From Hoyosella sp. YIM 151337 (GTDB lineage Bacteria; Actinomycetota; Actinomycetes; Mycobacteriales; Mycobacteriaceae), in the NCBI RefSeq assembly GCF_026041215.1, contig NZ_JAPEIQ010000028.1:124001-188000 (forward strand): a stretch of 64,000 nucleotides of DNA, in the 5' to 3' direction. Positions within the stretch are counted from its first letter, which is position 1. Each line of letters opens with the position of its first letter. A program made the position numbers and the translations under genes. The notes beneath the pieces were generated by a model that saw only the letters and a program-made list of their open reading frames with translations, was not told the DNA's origin and searched no databases. Positions 18,597 to 27,994 of the stretch are shown here, piece after piece.

Positions 18597-18614
18597 GCCG
18601 CACCGCAGATACAA

Positions 18615-18648
18615 CATTGGTACCCCTGCGGGATCAGAGGTACCAATG
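18615..18648. terminator. Hairpin between convergent mutT1 and hupB
   Basis: Perfect 10-bp inverted repeat CATTGGTACC (18615-18624) / GGTACCAATG (18639-18648) with a 14-nt loop. There is no strong T-run on either side, so it may be a Rho-assisted or transcript-end structure serving both genes. Confidence 0.6.
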
Positions 18649-18739
18649 AGGGACTATTTGGCCAGTCCGGCAGCAATCATGCCCGTGACGCAAGGCAGAT
18701 CGCTAGCCCGATAGATTGTTCTGCGTCAGTGGCGTGCAG

Positions 18740-19690
18740 CTATGACTCGGACCCGCTGGACGCGTCTGAGCCTGAAGCACCGCGCCGCGTTCGCGTCGAC
18801 TTGGCAGCGGTCGTCTTCTTCGCAGCGCTCGACTTCGCGGCCGTGGTCTTCTTCGCCGCCGTGGTCTTCTTCGCCGCCGTGGTCTTCTTCGCTGCGGTGG
18901 TCTTCGCGGCAGTTGACTTCGCGGCAGTCGATTTGGCGGCGGTGGACTTCTTGGCCGCCGTGGTCTTCTTCGCGGCCGTGCTCTTCGCCGGTGACGCGGC
19001 AGTCTTCTTCGCAGCAGTCGACTTCGCAGCCGTCGACTTCGCAGCCGTCGACTTCGCAGCCGTCGACTTCGCGGCAGTCGACTTCGCGGCAGTCGACTTC
19101 GCGGCGGTCGACTTCTTCGCGGCAGTGGTTCTTGCGGCCGGAGCCTTCTTTGCTGCCGTGGTCTTTGCCGCAGTCTTCTTCGCAGCCGTCGACTTCGCAG
19201 CCGTCGACTTGGCCGCAGTCGTCTTCTTCGCGGCTGACTTGGCTGGCGCTTTCGCTGCGCCGGTTCCGGATTCGGCCGCGGCGGCCACCGCCTTGGACGC
19301 CCGGCGCGGGGCCTTGGCGACAGTCGAGCGTGCCGCACGCGGAGGCGCCTTCTCCTCCGCGGCAGTCGCACCAGCACCGCGCTTGACCGCGGGTCCTTCC
19401 GCCGGCAGTTCCGACGCGCCCGCGATGAGGGCCTTGAACTGTGCACCGGGCCGGAAGGACGGCACCTTGGTGGGTTCCACCCGGACGGTGTCACCGGTGC
19501 GGGGGTTCCGCGCCACCCGCGCTGCGCGCGCTCGCTGCTCGAAAACCCCAAATCCGGTGATAGTCACGCTTTTTCCAGCGTGTACCGCACGCACAATCAG
19601 GTCGACGATCGTTTCAACCGCCTGTGAAGCACTCCGCCGATCCGTCCCCAGCTTCTGGGTGAGGGCATCGACGAGATCCGCTTTGTTCAT
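18740..19690 (-). CDS. hupB: Histone-like DNA-binding protein HupB with very long Lys/Ala tail
   Basis: 316 residues. Residues 1-90 are a classic HU domain ([42 protein letters not shown]). The remaining roughly 215 residues are a basic, disordered tail. Its last part, about 145 residues, consists almost wholly of four- to six-residue units such as STAAK and TTAAKK, about 25 of them, broken by APAAR and TAASPAK. M. tuberculosis HupB has the same design at about 214 residues in total, so this tail is much longer. ATG 19690 has GAGG 6 bp upstream. The coding DNA is correspondingly repetitive at 18800-19250. Binds and compacts DNA; lysines in such tails are acetylated or methylated in mycobacteria. 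Confidence 0.95.
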   Translation of the reverse strand: MNKADLVDALTQKLGTDRRSASQAVETIVDLIVRAVHAGKSVTITGFGVFEQRARAARVARNPRTGDTVRVEPTKVPSFRPGAQFKALIAGASELPAEGPAVKRGAGATAAEEKAPPRAARSTVAKAPRRASKAVAAAAESGTGAAKAPAKSAAKKTTAAKSTAAKSTAAKKTAAKTTAAKKAPAARTTAAKKSTAAKSTAAKSTAAKSTAAKSTAAKSTAAKSTAAKKTAASPAKSTAAKKTTAAKKSTAAKSTAAKSTAAKTTAAKKTTAAKKTTAAKKTTAAKSSAAKKTTAAKSTRTRRGASGSDASSGSES

Positions 19691-19825
19691 GGATAGCCTC
19701 CGCACAATGTGGGCCCCAGTCGGACCGGCCAAAAGTCACACGGCAAACCCGTGATTACCAAGAGTGTATGTGCCACGGCAAATCTCGTGTGCCCACTTGG
19801 CAGAATTTAGTCCCTAATGTGGAAA

Positions 19826-20431
19826 TTAATTCTGCGCTGGCACCGGAAGCGTTTTAGGTTTCCATGCCGGACGCCGCCGCTCGAAATCAGCGATCTCATC
19901 CGCGTGGCGCAGGGTTAGGCCAATATCATCGAGACCTTCGAGCAACCGCCAGCGCGTGTAGTCATCAATTGTGAAGGGCACCACAAGAGTTCCGGCACTG
20001 ACCGTCTTCGTCTCGAGATCGACGGTCACGTCCAGGCCCGGTTGCTCCTCTAGCGCTTTCCACAGCAACTCGACATTAGACTGCTCAACCTCAGCTGCTA
20101 GCAGGCCTTGCTTGCCCGCATTGCCCCGGAAGATGTCAGCAAATCTCGATGAGATCACAGCCCGGAAGCCGTAATCAGACAGCGCCCAAACGGCATGTTC
20201 CCGGGAGGAGCCAGTCCCGAAATCTGGACCAGCCACGAGAACGGACCCGCGGTCATACGGCGGCACATTCAAAATGAAGTTCGCATCATTTCGCCACGCA
20301 GCAAACAGACCGTCCTCGAAGCCGGTCCTCGTTACCCGCTTGAGATAGACCGCGGGAATGATCTGATCGGTGTCGACATTAGATCGGCGCAGCGGTACGC
20401 CGATACCGGTGTGAGTAGAAAAGGCTTCCAT
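19826..20431 (-). CDS. leuD: 3-isopropylmalate dehydratase small subunit
   Basis: 201 residues. Partners LeuC to isomerise 2-isopropylmalate to 3-isopropylmalate in leucine synthesis. Swivelling-domain motifs: [55 protein letters not shown] and the C-terminal [19 protein letters not shown]. It follows leuC by 30 bp. The 135 bp between its stop and the hupB start hold the hupB promoter region, including two direct copies of CACGGCAAA at 19739 and 19774. Confidence 0.96.
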   Translation of the reverse strand: MEAFSTHTGIGVPLRRSNVDTDQIIPAVYLKRVTRTGFEDGLFAAWRNDANFILNVPPYDRGSVLVAGPDFGTGSSREHAVWALSDYGFRAVISSRFADIFRGNAGKQGLLAAEVEQSNVELLWKALEEQPGLDVTVDLETKTVSAGTLVVPFTIDDYTRWRLLEGLDDIGLTLRHADEIADFERRRPAWKPKTLPVPAQN

Positions 20432-20461
20432 GGTTTCGTCCTCAGGTCTCGGTGCGAAGGG

Positions 20462-21919
20462 TCAGTCGAGGTCGGCGGGCGCGGCAAATGTCCCTTTGAC
20501 CGCGGTGGCAGCTGCGACGAGCGGTGACACAAGGTGGGTACGGCCACCTTTTCCCTGGCGCCCTTCGAAGTTGCGGTTCGATGTGGACGCACACCGCTCA
20601 CCCGGAGCGAGCTGGTCTGGGTTCATGCCCAGGCACATTGAACAGCCTGCGCTTCGCCATTCCGCACCGGCTTCCTCGAAGATCGCCCCAAGCCCTTCGG
20701 CTTCAGCCTGCGCGCGTACCCGCATCGATCCGGGCACAACGAGCATCCTCACTCCCTGCGCTACCTTGCGGCCCTTCAGAACGCTTGCTGCGGCTCGCAA
20801 GTCCTCGATCCGCCCATTGGTGCATGAACCTATGAAAACTGCGTCCACGGCGATGTCACGGACGGGTGTGCCCGGCGTGAGGTCCATGTACTCGAGCGCC
20901 TTGTGCGCTGCTTGCTTGGCGGCTTCGTCACCGAACATTTCGGGGTCCGGGATCGAGTCGCCGAGCGGAATGCCCTGCCCCGGGTTCGTCCCCCATGTCA
21001 CGAACGGCGTGAGAGCCGACGCGTCGATGTACACCTCGTGGTCGAAGACCGCGCCCTCATCAGTCTTGAGTCCCTCCCATGAGGCGAGCGCCGCCTCCCA
21101 GTCAGCACCCTGGGGTGCATGCGGGCGGCCCTTGATGAAGTCGTAGGTGGTCTGGTCGGGCGCGATCATGCCAGCGCGTGCGCCTGCTTCGATCGACATG
21201 TTGCAGATCGTCATCCGGGCTTCCATGGAGAGCGCACGGATGGCCTCGCCGCGGTATTCGAGCACGTACCCCTGACCGCCACCAGTACCGATCTTCGCGA
21301 TCACGGCGAGGATGATGTCCTTGCTCGTCACGCCAGCCGGGAGCTTTCCGTCGACGTTGATCGCCATTGTTTTGAAGGGACGCAACGGCAACGTTTGCGT
21401 CGCGAGCACATGCTCGACTTCAGATGTGCCGATTCCCATCGCGATCGATCCGAACGCGCCGTGGGTGGAGGTATGACTGTCGCCACAGACCACAGTCATT
21501 CCAGGCTGCGTCAGTCCGAGTTGAGGGCCGACGACATGGACGATGCCCTGCTCGATGTCACCCATAGGGTGCAGGCGGACACCGAAGTCTTCGCAGTTGC
21601 GGCGCAGGGTCTCGACCTGAGTGCGCGACACAACGTCAGCAATGGGCTTGTCGATGCCCACCGTCGGCACATTGTGGTCTTCCGTCGCGATCGTGAGATC
21701 TGGGCGGCGCACCTTACGCCCGGCCAGTCGCAGACCATCAAAAGCCTGGGGGCTCGTCACCTCGTGCACGAGGTGGAGATCGATGTAAATCAGGTCGGGC
21801 TCACGTGCGGCACCCTCACCTGATCCGCGCACGACGACGTGCTGTTCCCACACCTTTTCAGCCAGGGTGCGGGGACGCTGCTCCGTTGCCGCACCACTTA
21901 CCGGAGATTCGCTTGCCAT
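20462..21919 (-). CDS. leuC: 3-isopropylmalate dehydratase large subunit
   Basis: 485 residues; aconitase-family [4Fe-4S] enzyme. Cluster cysteines lie in [10 protein letters not shown] and in [26 protein letters not shown] and [16 protein letters not shown] are hallmark motifs. The start region reads ATG AGG ATG AGA ATG; the third ATG (21919) is chosen because AGGA lies about 5 bp upstream, but either earlier ATG adds only 2-4 residues. First gene of leuCD; divergent from an IclR regulator that probably controls it. Confidence 0.95.
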   Translation of the reverse strand: MASESPVSGAATEQRPRTLAEKVWEQHVVVRGSGEGAAREPDLIYIDLHLVHEVTSPQAFDGLRLAGRKVRRPDLTIATEDHNVPTVGIDKPIADVVSRTQVETLRRNCEDFGVRLHPMGDIEQGIVHVVGPQLGLTQPGMTVVCGDSHTSTHGAFGSIAMGIGTSEVEHVLATQTLPLRPFKTMAINVDGKLPAGVTSKDIILAVIAKIGTGGGQGYVLEYRGEAIRALSMEARMTICNMSIEAGARAGMIAPDQTTYDFIKGRPHAPQGADWEAALASWEGLKTDEGAVFDHEVYIDASALTPFVTWGTNPGQGIPLGDSIPDPEMFGDEAAKQAAHKALEYMDLTPGTPVRDIAVDAVFIGSCTNGRIEDLRAAASVLKGRKVAQGVRMLVVPGSMRVRAQAEAEGLGAIFEEAGAEWRSAGCSMCLGMNPDQLAPGERCASTSNRNFEGRQGKGGRTHLVSPLVAAATAVKGTFAAPADLD

Positions 21920-22059
21920 TCTCATCCTCATTCCAGAGGATCCGCGGCCGGAATTTGATGGGCTGGCCGGTCCGCCGATCCACCGATCTCATTCTCGCTG
22001 GAGGCGGTTGTTTGTCGCCACCACTAGAATCTCAGCATTCGGAACGTTAATATCGTCTT
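21920..22059. promoter_or_regulatory. leuCD / iclR divergent control region
   Basis: 140 bp between leuC and the IclR gene. It contains the inverted repeat GAAT-N6-ATTC at 22027-22040, just upstream of TTCGGAACGTTAA. TAATAT (22048-22053) ends 6 nt before the iclR GTG and is a good leaderless -10. LtbR of Corynebacterium and NdgR of Streptomyces, IclR proteins at the same locus, bind in this interval, so an operator here is expected; the exact site is inferred. Confidence 0.5.
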
Positions 22060-22761
22060 GTGAGACAGTCTAGCGGTATTGGCGTCCTGGACAAAGCGGT
22101 GGCCGTTCTTCATGCGGTTGCAGCGGATCCTTGCACACTGAGCGCCCTATGTGAACGCACCGGCCTGCCCCGCGCTACCGCGCACCGGCTCGCCGTCGGC
22201 CTGGAAGTGCACCGGCTCCTCGCCCGCGATACCAAAGGCCAGTGGGTGCCGGGGCCCGCTCTCGGTGAACTCGCCGCCTCAGCGGGCGACACACTCATCG
22301 ACGCAGCGTCGTTCGTGCTCCCGCGGCTGCGCGAAATCACCGGCGAAAGTGTGCAGATCTATCGCCGCGAGGGCATCGAGCGCGTGTGCGTGGCCGCTAT
22401 GGAGCCGCCGACCGGCCTGCGCGATACCGTACTCGTCGGCGCACGACTGCCTATGACCGCAGGCTCCGGCGCCAAGGTCCTGCTCGCCTGGGCCGACATC
22501 GCTACACAGCGCGCTGTCCTGCCCGAAGCGTCGTTCAGTGAGCGAGTGCTGATCGAGGTGCGCCGGCGCGGCTGGGCGCAGAGCATCGCGGAACGCGAAT
22601 CCGGTGTCGCAAGCGTGGCCGCCCCGATTCGCGACGCGACTGGAACGGTCATTGCCGCAATCTCCGTGTCCGGCCCAATCGACCGAATGGGGCGCAAACC
22701 CGGCGCCCGCTGGGCGGCCGACCTCCTCGCCGCCGCGGACGCGATCCAGAAACGCCTCTGA
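22060..22761 (+). CDS. IclR-family regulator (LtbR/NdgR-like)
   Basis: 233 residues. N-terminal winged helix (GIGVLDKAVAVLHAVAADP, LPRATAHRLAVGLEVHRLLARD) and C-terminal ligand-binding domain (LPRLREITGESVQIYRR, SGAKVLLAW, GVASVAAPIRDATGTVIAAISVSGP). Divergent placement next to leuCD is the conserved position of LtbR (C. glutamicum) and NdgR (Streptomyces), regulators of leucine and other amino-acid genes. GTG start directly downstream of a -10 box suggests leaderless expression. A strong bidirectional hairpin follows the stop. Confidence 0.9.
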   Translation: MRQSSGIGVLDKAVAVLHAVAADPCTLSALCERTGLPRATAHRLAVGLEVHRLLARDTKGQWVPGPALGELAASAGDTLIDAASFVLPRLREITGESVQIYRREGIERVCVAAMEPPTGLRDTVLVGARLPMTAGSGAKVLLAWADIATQRAVLPEASFSERVLIEVRRRGWAQSIAERESGVASVAAPIRDATGTVIAAISVSGPIDRMGRKPGARWAADLLAAADAIQKRL

Positions 22762-22772
22762 GAGGTGCCTAT

Positions 22773-22811
22773 ACGAACGGCCCCCACCTCAGCGAGGTGG
22801 GGGCCGTTCGT
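22773..22811. terminator. Perfect 18-bp bidirectional hairpin
   Basis: ACGAACGGCCCCCACCTC (22773-22790), loop AGC, then the exact complement to 22811. It lies 11 bp after the IclR stop and 2 bp beyond the 3' end of tRNA-Glu, so it can end transcription from both sides. It lacks a long T-run. Confidence 0.8.
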
Positions 22812-22813
22812 TG

Positions 22814-22886
22814 TAGCCCCGACGGGATTTGAACCCGCGCTACCGCCTTGAGAGGGCGGCGTCCTAGGCCGCTAGACGACGGGGCC
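22814..22886 (-). tRNA. tRNA-Glu (anticodon CTC)
   Basis: 73-nt cloverleaf read on the minus strand. Acceptor GGCCCCG pairs with CGGGGCT (one G-U at position 1), discriminator A. The anticodon stem CCGCC/GGCGG holds the loop CTCTCAA, anticodon CTC (GAG codons). T-loop TTCGAAT is intact. No CCA is encoded. Downstream of tRNA-Gln in the same direction, close to gltX. Confidence 0.95.
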
Positions 22887-22896
22887 AGGATTGGCT

Positions 22897-22947
22897 GAAG
22901 CCAGTGGCTTCCACCATGAGCCCGGAGGCTCAGCCAGCTTAGCTGGC
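22897..22947. repeat. Three tandem hairpins in the tRNA-Gln/tRNA-Glu spacer
   Basis: Three short perfect inverted repeats follow one another: GAAGCCA-G-TGGCTTC (22897-22911), GAGCC-CGGA-GGCTC (22918-22931) and GCCAGC-TTA-GCTGGC (22933-22947). They fill half of the 98-nt spacer between the two tRNAs. They may guide processing of a joint precursor; no tRNA-like cloverleaf can be folded from them by eye. Confidence 0.6.
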
Positions 22948-22984
22948 CAGGGCGATCCTGCAAAATCGCGTACTCACCCTGCTG

Positions 22985-23056
22985 CTGGGGTACCAGGACT
23001 CGAACCTAGAATGGCTGAACCAGAATCAGCTGTGTTGCCAATTACACCATACCCCA
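22985..23056 (-). tRNA. tRNA-Gln (anticodon CTG)
   Basis: 72-nt cloverleaf on the minus strand: acceptor TGGGGTA/TACCCCA, discriminator G, anticodon stem GCTGA/TCAGC with loop TTCTGGT (anticodon CTG, CAG codons), T-loop TTCGAGT. In bacteria without GlnRS this tRNA is first charged with Glu by GltX and then amidated by GatCAB, both encoded in this window. Confidence 0.95.
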
Positions 23057-23151
23057 CTGCCCTGGCACCGATTCTCCGCGAACGGAGCACCAGCGCCTCA
23101 GGCCGGAGAACAGGTTAGCAAACCCACTCCCGATATTTCCAAACGTAGAGG

Positions 23152-24630
23152 TCAGGCGAGATTCTCACGAGCCGCGCGGAGGCGCGCAAGCGTTCGTTCC
23201 CGGCCAAGCAACTCCAGCGACTCGAACAGCGGCGGGCTGATATGAGAGCCCGTCACAGCCACCCGTACCGGGCCAAACGCCAGGCGCGGCTTCAAGCCCA
23301 TCCCGTCGATAAGCGCCGCTTTAAGCGTCTCCTCGATGCCCCCTGCGGCCCACTCCGCCAGTTCGCCGAGCGCGCCGATAGCAGCGTCAAGCACGGCAGC
23401 GGATTCGGGTTTGAGATTCTTCGCGGCCGCGGCCGGGTCGACTGCGAATTCCGCGTCAGGCACGTACAGGAACTTCAGCAAACCCCACGCGTCTCCAAGC
23501 ACCACGATCCGCGTTTGCACGAGTTCCGCAGCCACCGCGAAGTCAGCGTCGCGGATATCCCGCGGCAAGTCATGGTGCGACTCGAGATACGTCCGCAAGC
23601 GCGCCGCGAAGTCCGCGGGCTCGAGGAGCCGAATATGCTCCGCGTTGATCGCATCCGCTTTCTTCTGATCGAAGCGGGCGGGGTTCGCTGAGACATCGGA
23701 GATCTCAAACGCAGCAACCATCTCGCCGAGCGTGAAGATATCTCGGTCGCCGGAGATGCCCCAGCCGAGCAGCGCGAGATAGTTGAGCAGGCCTTCCGGT
23801 ATGAATCCACGGTCGCGGTGCAGGAAGAGATTCGACTGAGGATCGCGCTTGGAAAGCTTCTTATTGCCGTCCCCCATCACGTACGGCAGGTGGCCGAATT
23901 GCGGCACCGTGTCGGCGACACCGATCCGGATCAGTGCCTCATACAGCGCGATCTGACGAGGCGTCGACGAAAGCAAATCCTCGCCGCGCAGCACGTGTGT
24001 GATTTTCATCGCCGCATCGTCAACCGGATTCACGAGTGTGTAGAGGGGATCACCGCTCCCCCGCGTGAGCGCGAAGTCGGGCACAGTGCCTGCCTTGAAC
24101 GAGATCTCACCGCGAACGAGGTCGTGCCACGTGAGATCGTGATCGGGCATGCGCAGGCGAATAACAGGCCGGCGGCCATCCGCGCGAAAGGTGGCGCGCT
24201 GCTCTTCTGTGAGACTGCGATCGAAGTTGTCGTAACCGAGTTTGGGGTCACGCCCAGCGGCCCGATGGCGCGCCTCAACCTCGTCGGGAGTCGAGTAGGA
24301 CTCGTACGCTTCCCCTGCCGCGAGCAGCTTCTCGACCACTTCGAGGTGGAAGTCACGACGTTGCGACTGCCGATAAGGGCCAAAAGGTCCCCCGACTTCG
24401 GGTCCTTCATCCCAATTCAGCCCAAGCCAGCCCAGCGCGTCGAGCAGTGCGTTGTAGGACTCTTCGCTGTCGCGCGCCGCATCAGTGTCCTCGATGCGAA
24501 AGACGAATGTGCCTCCGTGGTGCCGCGCGAAGACCCAGTTGAAAAGGGCCGTCCGGATCAGCCCGACATGTGGGGTGCCGGTCGGTGACGGACAGAAGCG
24601 GACGCGGACAGGGTTTTCTGCTGTGCTCAT
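23152..24630 (-). CDS. gltX: Glutamate--tRNA ligase
   Basis: 492 residues, class I synthetase. N-terminal [16 protein letters not shown] carries the HIGH-type motif HVGL (21-24); the KMSKS-type motif is KLSKR in [29 protein letters not shown] is typical. With gatCAB present and no glnS seen here, it is probably the non-discriminating type that also charges tRNA-Gln. The two tRNA genes lie about 100 bp downstream in the same direction. Starts 28 bp after the FAH-family gene upstream, so they probably share a transcript. Confidence 0.96.
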   Translation of the reverse strand: MSTAENPVRVRFCPSPTGTPHVGLIRTALFNWVFARHHGGTFVFRIEDTDAARDSEESYNALLDALGWLGLNWDEGPEVGGPFGPYRQSQRRDFHLEVVEKLLAAGEAYESYSTPDEVEARHRAAGRDPKLGYDNFDRSLTEEQRATFRADGRRPVIRLRMPDHDLTWHDLVRGEISFKAGTVPDFALTRGSGDPLYTLVNPVDDAAMKITHVLRGEDLLSSTPRQIALYEALIRIGVADTVPQFGHLPYVMGDGNKKLSKRDPQSNLFLHRDRGFIPEGLLNYLALLGWGISGDRDIFTLGEMVAAFEISDVSANPARFDQKKADAINAEHIRLLEPADFAARLRTYLESHHDLPRDIRDADFAVAAELVQTRIVVLGDAWGLLKFLYVPDAEFAVDPAAAAKNLKPESAAVLDAAIGALGELAEWAAGGIEETLKAALIDGMGLKPRLAFGPVRVAVTGSHISPPLFESLELLGRERTLARLRAARENLA

Positions 24631-24658
24631 TACTCACTTCATGTTCTGCGACGAAAGT

Positions 24659-25444
24659 TCAGGATTCACGGTCGACTGCCGGATTGGACAGCGTACCGAT
24701 GCCCTCGACAGTTACGGAAACAGTCTGACCGGCCTGCACCTGACCAACTCCCTCAGGGGTGCCAGTCAGGATGACGTCGCCGGGCAGCAGCGTCATGACG
24801 CGCGACACCCACTCGACAAGATCGGGGATCGAGTGAATCAGCATTGACGTGCGGCTATCCTGCACGACAGTGCCGTTGATTTCAGTGGTAAGCCGCACAT
24901 CACTGGGATCGATCTGTGTATCGATCCATGGGCCAAGCGGGCAGAAGGTGTCGAAGCCCTTCGCTCGGGTCCACTGGCCGTCTGCACGCTGAAGGTCCCG
25001 TGCAGTGACGTCGTTCGCGATGGTATAGCCGAGAATCACATCCCGAGCGCGGGCGGCGGGAACGTCTTTGCAAGGCCGCCCGATCACGACCGCAAGTTCA
25101 CCTTCGTAGTGGACTTCTTGCGAGGAGCGGGGCAGTTGTATGGGCACGCCGGGGCCGATTATCGAGGTCGATGGTTTCATGAAGATCACCGGCTGAGCGG
25201 GCGCTTCACCGCCCATTTCGGCCGCATGGGCCGCGTAATTCTTGCCGACGCAAACCACTTTGCTCGACAAGATCGGAGCGAGCAGCCGCACGTCAGAAAG
25301 TTTCCATGATCTTCCAGTGAAAGTTGGGGTGCCGAAGGGGTGCTCGGCTATCTCTCGCACGGTCGCATCTGGGGAGTCTGGCGTATCGCCATCTACCGCC
25401 ACGAATGCAACTCCATCAGGGCTCGCAACTCGACCAAGACGCAT
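24659..25444 (-). CDS. Fumarylacetoacetate hydrolase-family protein
   Basis: 261 residues. C-terminal FAH fold: KVVCVGKNYAAHAAEMG, FMKPSTSIIGPG, the metal ligands in VHYEGELAVVIGR (E-x-E type) and GYTIANDVTARDLQ, then GDVILTGTPEGVG. Members hydrolyse or isomerise/decarboxylate beta-diketo or oxo-acid compounds; the substrate is not evident. ATG 25444 begins the family-like sequence; the open frame continues far upstream only because it is antisense to the MFS gene. No good Shine-Dalgarno is seen. Same position as Rv2993c beside gltX. Confidence 0.88.
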   Translation of the reverse strand: MRLGRVASPDGVAFVAVDGDTPDSPDATVREIAEHPFGTPTFTGRSWKLSDVRLLAPILSSKVVCVGKNYAAHAAEMGGEAPAQPVIFMKPSTSIIGPGVPIQLPRSSQEVHYEGELAVVIGRPCKDVPAARARDVILGYTIANDVTARDLQRADGQWTRAKGFDTFCPLGPWIDTQIDPSDVRLTTEINGTVVQDSRTSMLIHSIPDLVEWVSRVMTLLPGDVILTGTPEGVGQVQAGQTVSVTVEGIGTLSNPAVDRES

Positions 25445-25582
25445 GGTGACGAGCCTAGCGGGTGCAGTTACTTTCCCCACTCCCGCACTCGCACCGCCCC
25501 TGTCAGGCCGCCTGTCGGCTAGAGTAGTGACCACTATGCAAGACAGTTCTCTTATTATGTGAGATGCACTCGGGGAGGTGCT

Positions 25583-26830
25583 ATGGCCCCACTGGCTCAA
25601 CCGCAAACACAGCGCCATCGGCGCGCGCGGCCGTGGCTGATCCTGCTGATCAGCACCCTTGCCCAATCCGCATCCGCAGTCGCGATCGCGAGCGGCGCAT
25701 TCCTCATCCCGGCGCTCAGCGATCCAGCGGGCGAATACCGTCTGTCCCTCGCAGCCGCAGGCACCATCGCCGCGATGACAACAGCCGGGCTCATGCTCAC
25801 ACTCGTACTCTGGGGCACCCTGGTTGACCGTGCCGGCGAGCGCATCACTCTGCTGCTTGGGCTCGGCACCGGTTGCGTCACGATGTTCCTGCCCCTGACA
25901 TATCGAGCGATAACCGGTGACGGGATAGAACACGCGGGGCCCACAGTGCTTGCGGCCATCCTGCTGGCAGGTGGTATGGCAGCCGGAAGCTCGAACGCCG
26001 CCAGCGGTCGCCTGGTCATCGGCTGGTTCCCGGCGAACCGGCGCGGGACCGCAATGGGGTTCCGGCAGATGGCACAACCACTCGGCGTCGCCGCCGCTGC
26101 TGTGTCCATACCTGTGATCGCCCAGCACCAAGGAGTCGCTGCGGCGCTGGCTGTCCCAGCGACTTTCGCCCTGCTCGCCGTCATCGCCACCGCGCTGTTT
26201 GTCATCGACCCACCACGACCGGCGGTCACCGCACCTGAGTTCACCACGCTGCGTCAGCACCCGTACTCACGCAGCACCGGCCTGCTGCGAGTGCACCTCG
26301 TCGCTGTTTTGCTCGTTATCCCCCAGTTCACGATATGGAGCTTCTCTTTGGTGTGGCTGATGTCAGAGCGCCACTGGACAGCGTTCGCCGCCGGGATGTT
26401 CGTCGGGTGCATCCAGGTACTGGGCGCCGCCGGCCGTCTCGCCGCCGGAGCATTGTCGGACCGCATCGGCAGCCGCACAAAACCGATCCGGATCATCGCC
26501 GTCCTCGCCGCTATCACCATGGGAGGCCTTGCTCTCGCTGACCTTCACGACCTCACCCTCGCTATCGTGCTGCTCGCAGCGGCTGGGGTCATCACAGTGG
26601 CGGATAACGGAGTCGCTTTCACCGCGGCCGCCGAGATCGCGGGACCGTTCTGGGGCGGCCGGGTCCTGAGCATCCACAACACAGCACAAAACGCGGTGGC
26701 TGCGGCGGTGCCGCCCGTTTTCGGAGCCGCGATCACCGGACTCGGTTTTCCTGCCACCTTCGCGATCGCCGCAGCTTTCGCTGTCCTCGCGGCTCCCGTT
26801 GTGCCGCCGTCGATTGGAACGCGGTCCTGA
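25583..26830 (+). CDS. MFS transporter
   Basis: 415 residues with about 12 hydrophobic segments. The first helix starts at WLILLISTLAQS and a conserved loop VDRAGERITLLLGLG follows helices 1-2 (motif-A-like); LSDRIGSRTKPIRIIAV repeats it in the second half. ATG 25583 is preferred over GTG 25559 because GGGGAGG lies 4-5 bp upstream. Divergent from the FAH gene; the intergene carries a small palindrome TAGTG-AC-CACTA (25525-25536). Substrate unknown; Rv2994 is the positional equivalent. Confidence 0.87.
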   Translation: MAPLAQPQTQRHRRARPWLILLISTLAQSASAVAIASGAFLIPALSDPAGEYRLSLAAAGTIAAMTTAGLMLTLVLWGTLVDRAGERITLLLGLGTGCVTMFLPLTYRAITGDGIEHAGPTVLAAILLAGGMAAGSSNAASGRLVIGWFPANRRGTAMGFRQMAQPLGVAAAAVSIPVIAQHQGVAAALAVPATFALLAVIATALFVIDPPRPAVTAPEFTTLRQHPYSRSTGLLRVHLVAVLLVIPQFTIWSFSLVWLMSERHWTAFAAGMFVGCIQVLGAAGRLAAGALSDRIGSRTKPIRIIAVLAAITMGGLALADLHDLTLAIVLLAAAGVITVADNGVAFTAAAEIAGPFWGGRVLSIHNTAQNAVAAAVPPVFGAAITGLGFPATFAIAAAFAVLAAPVVPPSIGTRS

Positions 26831-26853
26831 CCACTGAAGACGCGCACCCAGCC

Positions 26854-26912
26854 GCACGAGAAACGGGACAGGCTCACGGTTAATTGTCGTGAACCTGTCC
26901 CGTTTCTCGTGC
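26854..26912. terminator. Long bidirectional hairpin, MFS gene / leuB
   Basis: GCACGAGAAACGGGACAGG (26854-26872) pairs perfectly with 26894-26912; after one mismatch the stem continues TCACG/CGTGA. It sits between the convergent MFS gene and leuB. Its outer stem closely resembles the hairpin at 36905-36959. Confidence 0.85.
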
Positions 26913-26920
26913 TTGTGGCG

Positions 26921-27937
26921 CTAGCTCAGAGCCCCCGCGATCCGGTCGCCGATTTCGCTCGTCTTGACCGTGGCACCCGGCTCGCGTGCCGCCAGATCGG
27001 CGGCGACAGCCGCATCAATCCGCTCAGCCGCCGCCGCGTCACCGGCGTGCGCCATAAGCAGCCCCACCGAAAGAATGGCTGCAGTGGGGTCTGCTTTCTG
27101 CTGTCCCGCAATGTCTGGTGCACTGCCATGTACAGGCTCGAACATGCTCGGATTAGCCCGGCTCGCATCGATATTGCCGCTCGCTGCCAGCCCGATGCCG
27201 CCCGTGACCGCCGCGGCGAGATCGGTGATGATATCGCCGAACAGGTTGTCCGTGACGATCACATCGAACCGCTCGGGGTCGGTGACCAGGTGGATCGTTG
27301 TCGCGTCCACGTGCTGGTAAGCGACCTCGACCTCCGGGTACTCCGCGGCTACCGCGTCGACTGTGCGCGACCACAGTGCGCCCGCGAACGACAGCACGTT
27401 GGTCTTGTGCACCAGAGTCAAATGCTTGCGGCGCGTCATCGCCAGGTCGAATGCGTAGCGCACCACCCGTTCGATGCCGAAGCGGGTGTTCACGCTCACC
27501 TCTGTCGCGACTTCCTGAGCTGAGCCTTGGCGCAGCACACCGCCGTTTCCGATGTAAGGCCCCTCCGTGCCCTCGCGAACAACGACGACGTCGATCGGCT
27601 TGCCCCCAGCGAGCGGCCCCGCGACTCCCGTGTACAGCTTCGAGGGGCGCAAGTTGACGTGGTGGTCAAGTGCGAAACGCAGTTTCAGCAGCAGCCCCCG
27701 CTCAAGCAGGCCCGGCTGCACGGACGGATCACCGATCGCCCCGAGGAGAATCGCATCGTGCGCGCGCACTTCTTCGAGTACTGATTCCGGCAGAATTTCA
27801 CCGGTCGCGTTGTAGCGCCGCGCACCCAGATCGAACTCAGTGGCTTCAGCGCCCGGCGCAACCACACGGAGCACCTTCAATGCTTCCGCGATAACTTCCT
27901 GGCCGATTCCGTCGCCAGGGATGACTGCGAGTTTCAT
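26921..27937 (-). CDS. leuB: 3-isopropylmalate dehydrogenase
   Basis: 338 residues. NAD-dependent oxidative decarboxylation of 3-isopropylmalate. [59 protein letters not shown] and [20 protein letters not shown] are standard. ATG 27937 has AAAGGA 5 bp upstream; the upstream open extension is rejected. It follows serA by 57 bp in the same direction and may be co-transcribed. It is separated from leuCD by about 5 kb. Confidence 0.96.
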   Translation of the reverse strand: MKLAVIPGDGIGQEVIAEALKVLRVVAPGAEATEFDLGARRYNATGEILPESVLEEVRAHDAILLGAIGDPSVQPGLLERGLLLKLRFALDHHVNLRPSKLYTGVAGPLAGGKPIDVVVVREGTEGPYIGNGGVLRQGSAQEVATEVSVNTRFGIERVVRYAFDLAMTRRKHLTLVHKTNVLSFAGALWSRTVDAVAAEYPEVEVAYQHVDATTIHLVTDPERFDVIVTDNLFGDIITDLAAAVTGGIGLAASGNIDASRANPSMFEPVHGSAPDIAGQQKADPTAAILSVGLLMAHAGDAAAAERIDAAVAADLAAREPGATVKTSEIGDRIAGALS

Positions 27938-27994
27938 TACGTCCTTTCCGGACGTGCCGCCCACACGAGAGCGGCACGCGTCGCTGAAGTGTCG

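Noticed and set aside
18729-19754. Open frame on the plus strand with AAVDF repeats, and the repeat array looking like a CRISPR or minisatellite
   Set aside because: It is the antisense of the HupB Lys/Ala tail; units have no spacers and the minus frame encodes a recognisable HU protein.
25445-26260. N-terminal extension of the FAH-family frame
   Set aside because: The extension is antisense to the MFS gene and of Cys/Asp/Gly-rich nonsense composition; family similarity starts at 25444.
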